From NCBI GenBank assembly GCA_965372015.1, contig CBDVAP010000015.1:1-37176 (forward strand): DNA of 37,176 nt. The letters run 5' to 3'. The position numbers were made by a program, and so were the translations under genes. Source of the stretch: JACZSB01 sp965372015. GTDB lineage: Bacteria; Fidelibacterota; Marinisomatia; SCGC-AAA003-L08; TS1B11. The notes below the pieces were generated by a model, which saw nothing but the letters and a program-made list of their open reading frames with translations, was not told where the DNA came from and did no database searches. Of this stretch, positions 1 to 6,328 are shown in pieces (position 1 is the first letter of the stretch; the number at the start of each line of letters is the position of its first letter).

Positions 1-1271
1 TGTTTAAATTTTTATTCAAAGGCATTTGGCGTGACAAGTCACGGAGCCTGTTTTCTGTCATAGTTGTGGCAATTAGCGTAGCGCTGGTGCTGCTGTATCG
101 TGGATTAATTGCCGGCGTGATGGATGACATGCTCAAAAACACGGCCGTGCTGATGACAGGGCATACCAAGGTGATGACTAAAGCCTATGCGGAAGAATCG
201 GAGCAGATGCCCAACGATCTGGCCCTGGTGGGTGTTGATGATATACTGGCCGATCTCAACGCAACTTATCCCGATATGTTCTGGTCGCCGCGCATCATGT
301 TTGGCGGCCTGTTGGATATCCCCGATGAGAATGGCGAGACCCAGTCACAAGGACCGATGATGGCTTTTGGCATTGACCTCCTATCCGATGGTTCCAGGCA
401 GGCTGAAATCTGGGATTTGGATGCGAAAGTGGTAGACGGCCGTTTCATTGAGCAGCCAGATGAAATCTTGTTGAGCGTCAAGTTCGCCGAACGATTGGAA
501 GTTGAGATAGGCGAGACAGCCACATTCATCGGTTCAACCATGCATGGGGCCTTCACAACCCACAACTTCAAAATAGTAGGCCTGTTTGCCCTCGGCATGG
601 GTAATCAAGACAATATGATGTCCATCGTGGATATCGAGGGCGCCCGAATGGCCCTTGATATGGAGGACAGCGCCTCTGAAATAATGGGCTTCTGGCACAG
701 TATGCGCTATGACGATGAATTTGCCGTTGCCAGGAAAACTGAGTACAATGTAACCCACGATGGTGATGATGTTTTCGGTCTGACGATGCTGGCCTTGCGC
801 GATCAGAATCTCATGGGTGCCATGGTTGACTTTATGGATTCAGCGGTGCTCATCATTCTAACGGTGTTTATGACCATTGTAACGGTTGTGCTTTGGAACC
901 TGGGACTGATGAATGGACTTCGCCGCTATGGTGAAATTGGCATTCGTTTGGCTCTGGGTGAATCGAAAGGCCATGTTTATCGCTCGATGATCGCTGAGGC
1001 GGCAATGATTGGTGTTATCGGTACCATCGTTGGTAGTGTTATTGGTATTTCACTTACCTATTGGCTGCAGGAGGTTGGTATCGATTACTCAGATTTGATG
1101 GAGACTATGAATTACCCCATGACGGCCATAATGAGAGGCCAGGTAACGCCTGATCAGTTCTACATCGGCTTTATTCCGGGTGTGTTTGCCACGGTGCTGG
1201 GTACCATGCTGGCAGGGCGCGGTATTTACAAACGCGAAATGGCCCAGTTATTTAAGGAGTTGGAAACATGA
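1..1271 (+). CDS. FtsX/LolCE-type ABC transporter permease (start codon cut by window edge)
   Basis: Permease subunit of an ABC transporter of the MacB/LolC/FtsX superfamily, acting in the inner membrane. The reading frame is open to base 3 and bases 1-2 are TG, so the start codon (NTG) most likely begins one base before the window; this gives about 423 residues starting MFKFLFKGIWRDKSR. Visible parts are a first membrane helix near residues 17-35, a large extracytoplasmic domain to about residue 270, then three helices around 277-305, 332-358 and 395-412. The YGEIGIRLALG segment after helix 2 is the usual cytoplasmic coupling motif of this superfamily. It overlaps the next gene by 4 nt (ATGA), so the two are translationally coupled. 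No ATPase is in view and it may lie upstream. Family is clear; substrate is not. Confidence 0.9.
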   Translation, partial: FKFLFKGIWRDKSRSLFSVIVVAISVALVLLYRGLIAGVMDDMLKNTAVLMTGHTKVMTKAYAEESEQMPNDLALVGVDDILADLNATYPDMFWSPRIMFGGLLDIPDENGETQSQGPMMAFGIDLLSDGSRQAEIWDLDAKVVDGRFIEQPDEILLSVKFAERLEVEIGETATFIGSTMHGAFTTHNFKIVGLFALGMGNQDNMMSIVDIEGARMALDMEDSASEIMGFWHSMRYDDEFAVARKTEYNVTHDGDDVFGLTMLALRDQNLMGAMVDFMDSAVLIILTVFMTIVTVVLWNLGLMNGLRRYGEIGIRLALGESKGHVYRSMIAEAAMIGVIGTIVGSVIGISLTYWLQEVGIDYSDLMETMNYPMTAIMRGQVTPDQFYIGFIPGVFATVLGTMLAGRGIYKREMAQLFKELET

Positions 1272-2020
1272 TGAAGAAATTACTACAAATCGTAGCTCCG
1301 GCAGCAATGATGTTGACCATGTTGCCAGCACAAACGCAGCCAACAGCTGAGGAACTGATCAAGGCGATTGATGATAACATGTCGGCAGACAATCGTGTGA
1401 TTACCAGCAGGATGATTGTCCATGGTCGCCGGGCGAGCCGCACTATCGAATCGCGGAGTTGGGTCGTGGGCACGAATATGGCATTCACGGAATACTTGTC
1501 CCCCCCCCGTGAAGCCGGCACCAAGATGTTGAAGACCAAGGACAAACTGTGGACCTACTCGCCGCAGACTGACCGGATCATCCAGATCTCGGGGCACATG
1601 CTACGGCAATCGGTGATGGGGTCGGATATGTCCTACACCGACATGATGGAAGACCGCGCACTGCTGGATATGTATGAAGCCACCCTCGAAGGCTCGGAGA
1701 TGATCGATGGCCGGAAGCACTGGATCCTGTATCTGGACGCGAAGGTCAGCGATGTGTCCTATCCCAAGCGCCGGTCGTGGGTGGATGCGGAGTACCTGCT
1801 ACCCATGAAGGAGGAACTGTACGCCAAGAGCGGCAAGTTGCTGAAATCGTCCTCTATTGAAGGGGTGATGAAGGTTGACGGTCGCTGGTTTCCGAAAGGA
1901 TTCATCTACAAGGATGAACTGAAGCGCAACAGCAAGGGCACCCAGTGGATCATCGACACGATAGAGTTCGATGTGGATATACCCGCTTCACGGTTCTCCA
2001 AAGCTTCGCTGAGGAAGTAA
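1268..2020 (+). CDS. LolA-fold outer membrane lipoprotein-sorting protein
   Basis: A 250-residue periplasmic protein of the LolA-like family often named outer membrane lipoprotein-sorting protein. Residues 1-23 form a signal peptide (hydrophobic core LLQIVAPAAMMLTMLPA). The body resembles family members through the MIVHGRR strand, the LSPPREAGTKML segment and the later WVDAEYLLPMKEE stretch. Lying between two FtsX-type permeases, it could carry a lipid or lipoprotein released by that transporter, by analogy with LolCDE/LolA; that role is inference. A run of nine C (1500-1508) lies inside the coding sequence at the S-P-P codons and could be a slippage site. No lipobox is seen, so it is probably soluble in the periplasm. 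Confidence 0.82.
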   Translation: MMKKLLQIVAPAAMMLTMLPAQTQPTAEELIKAIDDNMSADNRVITSRMIVHGRRASRTIESRSWVVGTNMAFTEYLSPPREAGTKMLKTKDKLWTYSPQTDRIIQISGHMLRQSVMGSDMSYTDMMEDRALLDMYEATLEGSEMIDGRKHWILYLDAKVSDVSYPKRRSWVDAEYLLPMKEELYAKSGKLLKSSSIEGVMKVDGRWFPKGFIYKDELKRNSKGTQWIIDTIEFDVDIPASRFSKASLRK

Positions 2021-2038
2021 GTTTCCTACTGAGTAAGG

Positions 2039-2074
2039 TTGGAGGTTGGTTGTTTTAGGATAATCGACCTCCAA
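2039..2074 (+). other. 10-bp inverted repeat between lipoprotein-sorting gene and second permease
   Basis: TTGGAGGTTG at 2039-2048 pairs with CGACCTCCAA at 2065-2074 (one G-T wobble, 16-nt loop). No T-run follows, so it is not a standard terminator. A TATAAT at 2093-2098 lies just downstream, about 20 nt before the permease start, but no good -35 box is seen. It could be an attenuator or mRNA-processing stem; function unknown. Confidence 0.4.
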
Positions 2075-2114
2075 TAGTCCTAAGCCCTGTCATATAATGG
2101 CACATTGAGGGAAT

Positions 2115-3314
2115 ATGATGCTCACACTTAAACTTGCTTATAAAAACCTGATTGGCGCCGGACTACGTACCTGGCTCAATGTGTTCGTTACCGCTATATC
2201 CTTTTTTCTAATCGTTTTTATAACCGGCATGTATCAGGGTATGGAGGAGCACTCCCTGCAGGTGATGATTGAAACGGAGATTGCTGGTGGCGCGTACTGG
2301 CATCCGGATTATGATCCGGCCGACCCCATCGCACTGGAAGATGCCCACGGGACGCCTCCTCCCCCGGTGGCAGCACTGATTGAGGAAGGTCAGGCAGTAC
2401 CGGTGCTGATCTCACAAGCGGCCATCTATCCCAACGGTAGAATTCGCCCGGTGGTAATGAAGGGGATTATCCCCTGGCAAACCATACTTGATTTTCCCAC
2501 CAATACCATCGATGGCTATGAGGGCACTGATATTCCGGTGCTCATTGGCGTTGGGATGGCCAAAAGTAACAATTTGAAGGAAGGTGATACGTTCATCATC
2601 CGGTGGCTGGATGTGAATAGGACGTACGACGCCCAGGAGGGGATAGTAGTAGCTGTCATGCAGACGGAGAATTTCCAGATTGATCTGGGCCAGATATGGG
2701 TGCCCATAGATCGAATGCGACAGATGCTGAGCATGCCCGGTGAGGCGACTTATGTTACCTACGCTCAAGGCTTGGTAGCCCTCGCGAAAACCGACGGCTG
2801 GATATTACGAGATGCTGCCTATCTCAACCGCCATATTGTGGCAGCCCTGGAAGCCGACCGCGAATCGATGCCTATATTTTATGCCATACTGCTGGCACTG
2901 GCGGCCATGGGGATATTCAATTCCCAGGTGCTGACCATTTTTCGCAGGCAGAAAGAGATAGGTACCCTTATGGCGTTGGGAATGACGCGCAGTAAGGTTG
3001 TCAGCCTGTTCACCACTGAAGGGGGTATTAACGCTTTCCTGGCCCTGATTATGACCATTGTCCTTGGTGGGCCGGTCTTATATTGGACCGCCACTACCGG
3101 CATTCCCCTGATGGAAATATATGGAATGGGCGATCTTGATGTGGGCGAGATGGGATTTATCATGGCCACCCGGATTATATCGGTATACTCGGTGAATCTG
3201 TTCGTAGGCACGACGCTGCTCGTGTCGCTGATTGTCCTTATCGTGAGTTATTTGCCAGCGAGACGGATCGCCAAAATGAAGCCTACCGATGCGCTCCGGG
3301 GCCGGATTAACTAG
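2115..3314 (+). CDS. FtsX/LolCE-type ABC transporter permease
   Basis: Second permease of the MacB/LolC/FtsX superfamily in this cassette, about 399 residues. Helix 1 covers about residues 18-40, an extracytoplasmic domain runs to about 250, and three further helices lie near 253-275, 303-327 and 355-387. The RRQKEIGTLMALGMTRSKV segment is the typical coupling region and the C-terminus ARRIAKMKPTDALRGR matches the family ending. Two adjacent ATGs (2115, 2118) are possible starts; GAGGG at 2107-2111 is better spaced for 2118. With the first permease it could form a LolC/LolE-like heterodimer around the LolA-like protein between them (inference). It sits 94 nt after the preceding stop, with a stem-loop between. 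Confidence 0.9.
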   Translation: MMLTLKLAYKNLIGAGLRTWLNVFVTAISFFLIVFITGMYQGMEEHSLQVMIETEIAGGAYWHPDYDPADPIALEDAHGTPPPPVAALIEEGQAVPVLISQAAIYPNGRIRPVVMKGIIPWQTILDFPTNTIDGYEGTDIPVLIGVGMAKSNNLKEGDTFIIRWLDVNRTYDAQEGIVVAVMQTENFQIDLGQIWVPIDRMRQMLSMPGEATYVTYAQGLVALAKTDGWILRDAAYLNRHIVAALEADRESMPIFYAILLALAAMGIFNSQVLTIFRRQKEIGTLMALGMTRSKVVSLFTTEGGINAFLALIMTIVLGGPVLYWTATTGIPLMEIYGMGDLDVGEMGFIMATRIISVYSVNLFVGTTLLVSLIVLIVSYLPARRIAKMKPTDALRGRIN

Positions 3315-3837
3315 CATCCGGGTCATACACCATAAAGAGCAAACGAGAAAAAAATGCAGGCTGGCCAGAGTGCGCCGCCCAGGAGAACCACTGCCTACAA
3401 ACCGAGATCGGCGGCTAATGGGGATTACACCCATCAAGGCCGCTACCGATAACTGCCCGGAGGCTGTAGGAAGTCGCTGTTTCCACCGCTGTCAACTACC
3501 CTGCAGTGGCCCCGGGCCGAAATTATCGCCCGGCAGATGGCTGGCAAAACGCCGATCAACTTCAATATTTTACAGCATTTTTTGTGCTTCGAAATATTGA
3601 ATAGTTCTCTTGCATGGCCCGATATTTATTCGTACTATTACTTAATCATCAAACACCATTTGTGCTTGATTTCCGCCTAGACATTAACTTCATCTTTCCG
3701 ATCTCCCGCTGGAGGTGCATGTCCACCTTCGTCTCTAAAATTGGGCCCCAGGCTTTCCCCTTTCTGAATTGGCGAAATTCTACCCGTATGGAGGTAGAGA
3801 GTGTCGATACAATAACGAAAAGCGGAGGAATGCTTCT
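3315..3837. other. Intergenic stretch, no convincing gene
   Basis: About 520 nt without a supported protein gene. The only frames here are short, lack homology signs and run across the neighbouring genes. A 6-bp stem CCGGGC/GCCCGG around 3520-3545 has no T-run. A weak sigma70-like promoter candidate lies at 3610-3638. Nothing else is recognised. Confidence 0.5.
3610..3638 (+). promoter_or_regulatory. Possible sigma70-like promoter upstream of small membrane protein 1
   Basis: TTGCAT (3610-3615), 17-nt spacer, TACTAT (3633-3638). It is about 200 nt before the ATG at 3838, implying a long leader. Match is moderate and FCB-group promoters can differ from this pattern, so confidence is low. Confidence 0.25.
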
Positions 3838-4050
3838 ATGAACGATCTGTTTAGCAACGTCATCGGTTGGACTAAATCAATCGTAGAGCTTGGTTTTAGC
3901 CTGGCTCTGGTCTTCCTGGTCGTGGATGTCCTTTTTGGAGGACTTACCGGAATCGTCGATAACGTGGCGGCCTTGATCGACTCGTTCGTCGGTAACGGAG
4001 TTGTCGGCCTGATAGCGCTACTGTTCTTCCTGGCTATTTACAAAAACTAG
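3838..4050 (+). CDS. Small two-helix membrane protein (paralogue 1)
   Basis: A 70-residue protein that I do not recognise. The start at 3838 is chosen because GGAGG at 3824-3828 is correctly placed and because the neighbouring paralogue begins at the same relative point; a longer frame from 3769 would add residues with no counterpart. It has two hydrophobic segments, about residues 16-37 and 52-68, separated by a short polar loop, and a conserved amphipathic N-terminal stretch (GWTKSIVELG). By hand alignment 33 of about 62 positions are identical to the protein at 4193-4411, including the block GVVGLIAL. No catalytic motif is visible. It could be a small structural, regulatory or subunit-like membrane protein; function unknown. 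Confidence 0.75.
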   Translation: MNDLFSNVIGWTKSIVELGFSLALVFLVVDVLFGGLTGIVDNVAALIDSFVGNGVVGLIALLFFLAIYKN

Positions 4051-4076
4051 CCCCAGTCATGACCTTGCCCGAACGC

Positions 4077-4088
4077 CTGTGATCACAG
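4077..4088. repeat. 12-nt perfect palindrome
   Basis: CTGTGATCACAG between the twin small membrane protein genes. It could be a dimeric regulator site, but it lacks the 6-nt spacer of a CRP site. A further perfect stem, GACACT/AGTGTC with a 5-nt loop, lies at 4139-4155 ahead of the second gene's ribosome binding site. Confidence 0.35.
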
Positions 4089-4192
4089 CGATCTGGCAGT
4101 GCTCTTTTCTTCTCTTATAGGGAAGATTTGGGATGGCTGACACTTCAGTAGTGTCCAAATAAAGACCACACGAATCCAGCAAAGGAGTTTTT

Positions 4193-4411
4193 ATGGCAGG
4201 AGTCAAGGAAACAATCGACGATGTCAGCGGATGGTTAAAGTCCATAATCGAATTTGGACTGAGTATCATCATGGTCTTTGTGGTAATCGATATTCTATTC
4301 GGTTCGACCTGGATTATCGGGAATATCAATGCCATTGTGGCCTCGTTCGCTGATAAAGGGGTAGTAGGGCTGATTGCCCTATTCCTGTTTATGCTGATTT
4401 ATCGTAAGTAA
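4193..4411 (+). CDS. Small two-helix membrane protein (paralogue 2)
   Basis: A 72-residue protein paralogous to the one at 3838-4050. A strong ribosome binding site AAAGGAG (4181-4187) precedes the ATG. It has the same layout: polar N-terminus, GWLKSIIEFG, hydrophobic helix near residues 20-40 ending in DILFG, a loop, then GVVGLIAL leading into a second helix and the basic tail YRK. Conservation is strongest at GW-KSI-E-G-S, D-LFG and GVVGLIAL, which suggests selection on a specific fold or partner surface rather than generic hydrophobicity. The 142-nt spacer from paralogue 1 contains its own small stem-loops, so the genes may be separately controlled. Function unknown. Confidence 0.8.
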   Translation: MAGVKETIDDVSGWLKSIIEFGLSIIMVFVVIDILFGSTWIIGNINAIVASFADKGVVGLIALFLFMLIYRK

Positions 4412-4430
4412 TAAACCGGCTAAACACAAA

Positions 4431-4550
4431 GTCCTCGATGGAGGACACCAATAATGCAAGGCCTGGTAGGCCCCTGTTTACTCAGTTGTGCCTGTCCAGG
4501 CCTTGTTGGGGGATTTTGTCCTTAAGCGGGACTGATCCCGCACTTAATTT
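4431..4550 (+). other. Cluster of three stem-loops, possible terminator or structured RNA
   Basis: Three perfect stems follow the second small membrane protein gene: GTCCTC/GAGGAC with loop GATG (4431-4446); a 10-bp stem CAAGGCCTGG (4457-4466) with CCAGGCCTTG (4496-4505) and a 29-nt loop; and GCGGGA/TCCCGC with loop CTGA (4526-4541) followed by the T-containing tail ACTTAATTT. The last one may act as a weak intrinsic terminator. The density of stems in 120 nt is more than termination needs, so a structured RNA element is possible. Confidence 0.5.
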
Positions 4551-4626
4551 GGGCCAAGAATAATCTCGCTTAAAGGTCGTTTTTTACCTAAGCTTAGAAG
4601 GAACCTGAATACATAGGAGGACACCG

Positions 4627-4848
4627 ATGAACATGAAACGACTAATTACATTAATATTTGCCGGTACGTTTTTTATCGCCGCCTGCGGCATGGAAGCTGC
4701 CAAGACAGCTCCGAGCCCTGAGCCGGTGATGGAAGAAGCCGCCAAACCAGCCGTGGAAGAGGCAGCTGAACCGGCAGTGGAAGAGGCAACCGAGCCCGCA
4801 CCGGAGGCCGAAGAAGAGCCGGCTGAACCGGAAACGCCAGAGGAGTAA
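4627..4848 (+). CDS. Small acidic Glu/Ala/Pro-rich lipoprotein
   Basis: A 73-residue predicted lipoprotein. AGGAGG (4615-4620) sits 6 nt before the ATG; an in-frame ATG at 4633 is an alternative. Residues 1-19 are a lipoprotein signal peptide with lipobox IAAC and the lipid-anchored Cys at 20. The mature part (about 53 residues) is almost entirely Glu, Ala and Pro in a degenerate repeat (A-V-E-E-A-x-E-P), with no aromatic residues and strong negative charge. It is probably an extended, unstructured acidic tether on a membrane surface. No known family is recognised. The simple composition makes function prediction impossible, but lipobox and ribosome binding site together argue that the gene is real. 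Confidence 0.75.
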   Translation: MNMKRLITLIFAGTFFIAACGMEAAKTAPSPEPVMEEAAKPAVEEAAEPAVEEATEPAPEAEEEPAEPETPEE

Positions 4849-5190
4849 TCCCACCTCACAGTATTCCAGCTGACAGCTTAGCGCTACGCCGGTAGTATCC
4901 GCTACAGGCTCCGGTTGGCTGGACCAGCTCATCGCTGGTTGCGTGTGTTTTGATCACCACCTCGCCGTGTTCAACCAGGACATGGTGCGGGTGGGGTTTA
5001 TCACAATACCTGCATCACAAACGCCGGCCAAAATTCGGTCGCTCAAGTTGGCATCGTTAAAGGGGGTAAACAACTCACTTTCTGCCCAACCTCGCTGTGC
5101 CAGGCGAACATCAGAAGGAATTGTCTATTTGTTGACTGATGACCGATCAGTGCCGGCCGCTGATCGGTCAGCCGGCGGCGTGGCGGTGTG
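4849..5190. other. Intergenic stretch between convergent genes
   Basis: About 340 nt with no supported gene between the acidic lipoprotein (+) and the PorD-like gene (-). Its only notable feature is the 11-bp inverted repeat at 5140-5170. A 90-codon open frame starting at 4943 has no ribosome binding site or recognisable product and runs into the PorD-like gene, so it was not accepted. Confidence 0.5.
5140..5170. repeat. 11-bp perfect inverted repeat, possible bidirectional terminator stem
   Basis: TGACCGATCAG (5140-5150) and CTGATCGGTCA (5160-5170) flank a GC-rich 9-nt loop. It sits 20 nt past the stop of the PorD-like gene, in a convergent gap. Neither strand has a following T-run, so it is either a non-canonical terminator stem or a regulator site. 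Confidence 0.45.
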
Positions 5191-6030
5191 TCACTTCTTG
5201 AGGTATGACTTGTAAAACCGTTCCCCGTCGGGGTGCATTACGGCCATGTCGGCCAGTTCGCGCCACATGCCCGCTCTGGCCAGCATCTCGGCGAGCTCTT
5301 CGGCGTGGCCGGTGAGGAACAGGGTGGTATGGCGGTCCATCCCTTCCCGGCGGGTCATGGTGTCGATGGACTTGTAAAAGCTGCCCAGGGCCTCCTTCAA
5401 ACGGTCCAGGTCGGGTTCCTCCTCAGCCAGGGCATCAAAAGCCTGGAAAAAGTAGGCCTTGGCGCGGCGCAGGTCCTGGTTGGTGTTAAGGCGCTCTACC
5501 AGCTTGATGCGTGCCCCCCAGTCCCGGCCTACCAGTGGCTGGTTTAAAGTGAGGGTCGCCAGGGTGTTGGCCTTGGTGTAATAATTGGATCCCGCCAGGA
5601 TCTCGTAAGTGTCCAGCTCTCCGGCGATCAGCAGATATGCGTAGAAAGTCAGCACGGCTCCCAGGGGATCGAACTCATTGGCGAACTTTGCCGCCCGCCC
5701 GGGGGAATAGGGGAACCGGGCATTCTTATCGACAAGCAGCTGGTCCTGGCGATTGCTGAAAATCAATTGGGCCTGGTAGTAGTCCTCGCCCCCCAACTTG
5801 ATGGTGGACTGGATCACTATCTGGATATCCAGGACCAGGTCGAGATCAGCAATGTCCTTATCCCACGGGGCGTTCAGGTAGAACTGCTTAAAAGTCTCCA
5901 CCACCCCCTGGAGCTGCTGCTGCTCGTTGCTGGTGAGCCGCTCCGTGTCCAGGACCACGGTCACTTCCGCGAACTGGCCGTGGAGGATAGTGGCGGTCAG
6001 CAACAGGAGGGCAATGGGGATTCTCATCAT
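5191..6030 (-). CDS. porD: DUF4835 / PorD-like type IX secretion accessory protein
   Basis: A 279-residue exported protein of the DUF4835 family, which includes the type IX secretion protein PorD of Bacteroidota. Residues 1-18 are a signal peptide (MMRIPIALLLLTATILHG). Family-like features are the N-terminal AEVTVVLDTERLTSNEQQ segment, the FDPLGAVLTFYAYLLIAGELDTYE core, and the GRDWGARIKLVERL stretch before a helical C-terminus. It would act in the periplasm or at the outer membrane. Two ATGs (6030, 6027) are possible starts. The next gene upstream on the same strand encodes a T9SS cargo, which supports the assignment. The symbol is used by family resemblance; the PorD role outside Bacteroidota is inferred. 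Confidence 0.75.
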   Translation of the reverse strand: MMRIPIALLLLTATILHGQFAEVTVVLDTERLTSNEQQQLQGVVETFKQFYLNAPWDKDIADLDLVLDIQIVIQSTIKLGGEDYYQAQLIFSNRQDQLLVDKNARFPYSPGRAAKFANEFDPLGAVLTFYAYLLIAGELDTYEILAGSNYYTKANTLATLTLNQPLVGRDWGARIKLVERLNTNQDLRRAKAYFFQAFDALAEEEPDLDRLKEALGSFYKSIDTMTRREGMDRHTTLFLTGHAEELAEMLARAGMWRELADMAVMHPDGERFYKSYLKK

Positions 6031-6123
6031 AGCCTAAACTAGACCCAAGTTAAGTAAAACCCAAGCGGAATGTAGGGCGTTGGCGTAGAGCCGACAGTCC
6101 TGGTTTTCAGACTGGGGGCGAAA

Positions 6124-6165
6124 GCTAAGCGCGCGGCGCTAAGCCTCGGCGTAGCCTACGGCGAG
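6124..6165. repeat. Two back-to-back 21-nt inverted repeats
   Basis: Bases 6124-6144 form a stem GCTAAGCGC / GCGCTAAGC (one mismatch, 3-nt centre). Immediately adjacent, 6145-6165 forms CTCGGCGTAG / CTACGGCGAG (one mismatch, 1-nt centre). They lie between two minus-strand genes in a 298-nt gap that holds three further stems. The arrangement is REP/BIME-like or could be the body of a structured RNA. Confidence 0.55.
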
Positions 6166-6181
6166 CCACCGCCTCGCTGAA

Positions 6182-6206
6182 TCAAAGAAACCCCGCTGAA
6201 GCGGGC
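6182..6206 (-). terminator. Intrinsic terminator of the LRR cargo gene
   Basis: Read on the minus strand, a CCCGC/GCGGG stem with loop TTCA (6192-6205) is followed by GTTTCTTTG. It lies about 125 nt past the LRR gene stop and ahead of the PorD-like gene, so it would separate the two transcripts. Confidence 0.55.
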
Positions 6207-6221
6207 TGTAATTCTAACACA

Positions 6222-6243
6222 GGCGGCTTTAGCCGTCTTTTTT
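6222..6243 (+). terminator. Orphan plus-strand intrinsic terminator
   Basis: GGCGGC-TTTA-GCCGTC (6222-6237, one G-T pair) is followed directly by six T (6238-6243). No plus-strand gene lies between 4848 and here, so the terminator either blocks antisense transcription or ends an unannotated short RNA that would include the 6124-6165 hairpins. Confidence 0.55.
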
Positions 6244-6250
6244 CGATTAA

Positions 6251-6272
6251 GCGAATTCATTTATGGATTCGC
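6251..6272. repeat. 9-bp inverted repeat
   Basis: GCGAATTCA (6251-6259) and TGGATTCGC (6264-6272), one wobble, loop TTTA, the same loop as the stem at 6222-6237. Part of the hairpin cluster in this gap. Confidence 0.4.
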
Positions 6273-6313
6273 ATTCTGCCCACCGATGGCGGGGTTGGCG
6301 GGATCCCATCCAG

Positions 6314-6327
6314 TATCTAGTATCTAG
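6314..6327. repeat. Short tandem repeat (TATCTAG x2)
   Basis: Two exact copies of TATCTAG abut the stop codon of the LRR cargo gene. Similar low-complexity text occurs at other gene ends in the window (10084-10161, 24477-24500). Confidence 0.4.
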
Positions 6328-6328
6328 T

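Noticed and set aside
3289..3600. Open frame of 103 codons overlapping the end of the second permease
   Set aside because: Starts inside the permease gene in another frame, has no recognisable composition or ribosome binding site, and rich Arg/Pro/Cys content typical of a shadow frame.
3614..3841. Open frame of 75 codons before small membrane protein 1
   Set aside because: No ribosome binding site and no conserved counterpart before the paralogue; its end overlaps the real start at 3838.
4943..5215. Open frame in the convergent gap
   Set aside because: Runs across the 11-bp dyad and into the PorD-like gene; no signal of a real protein.
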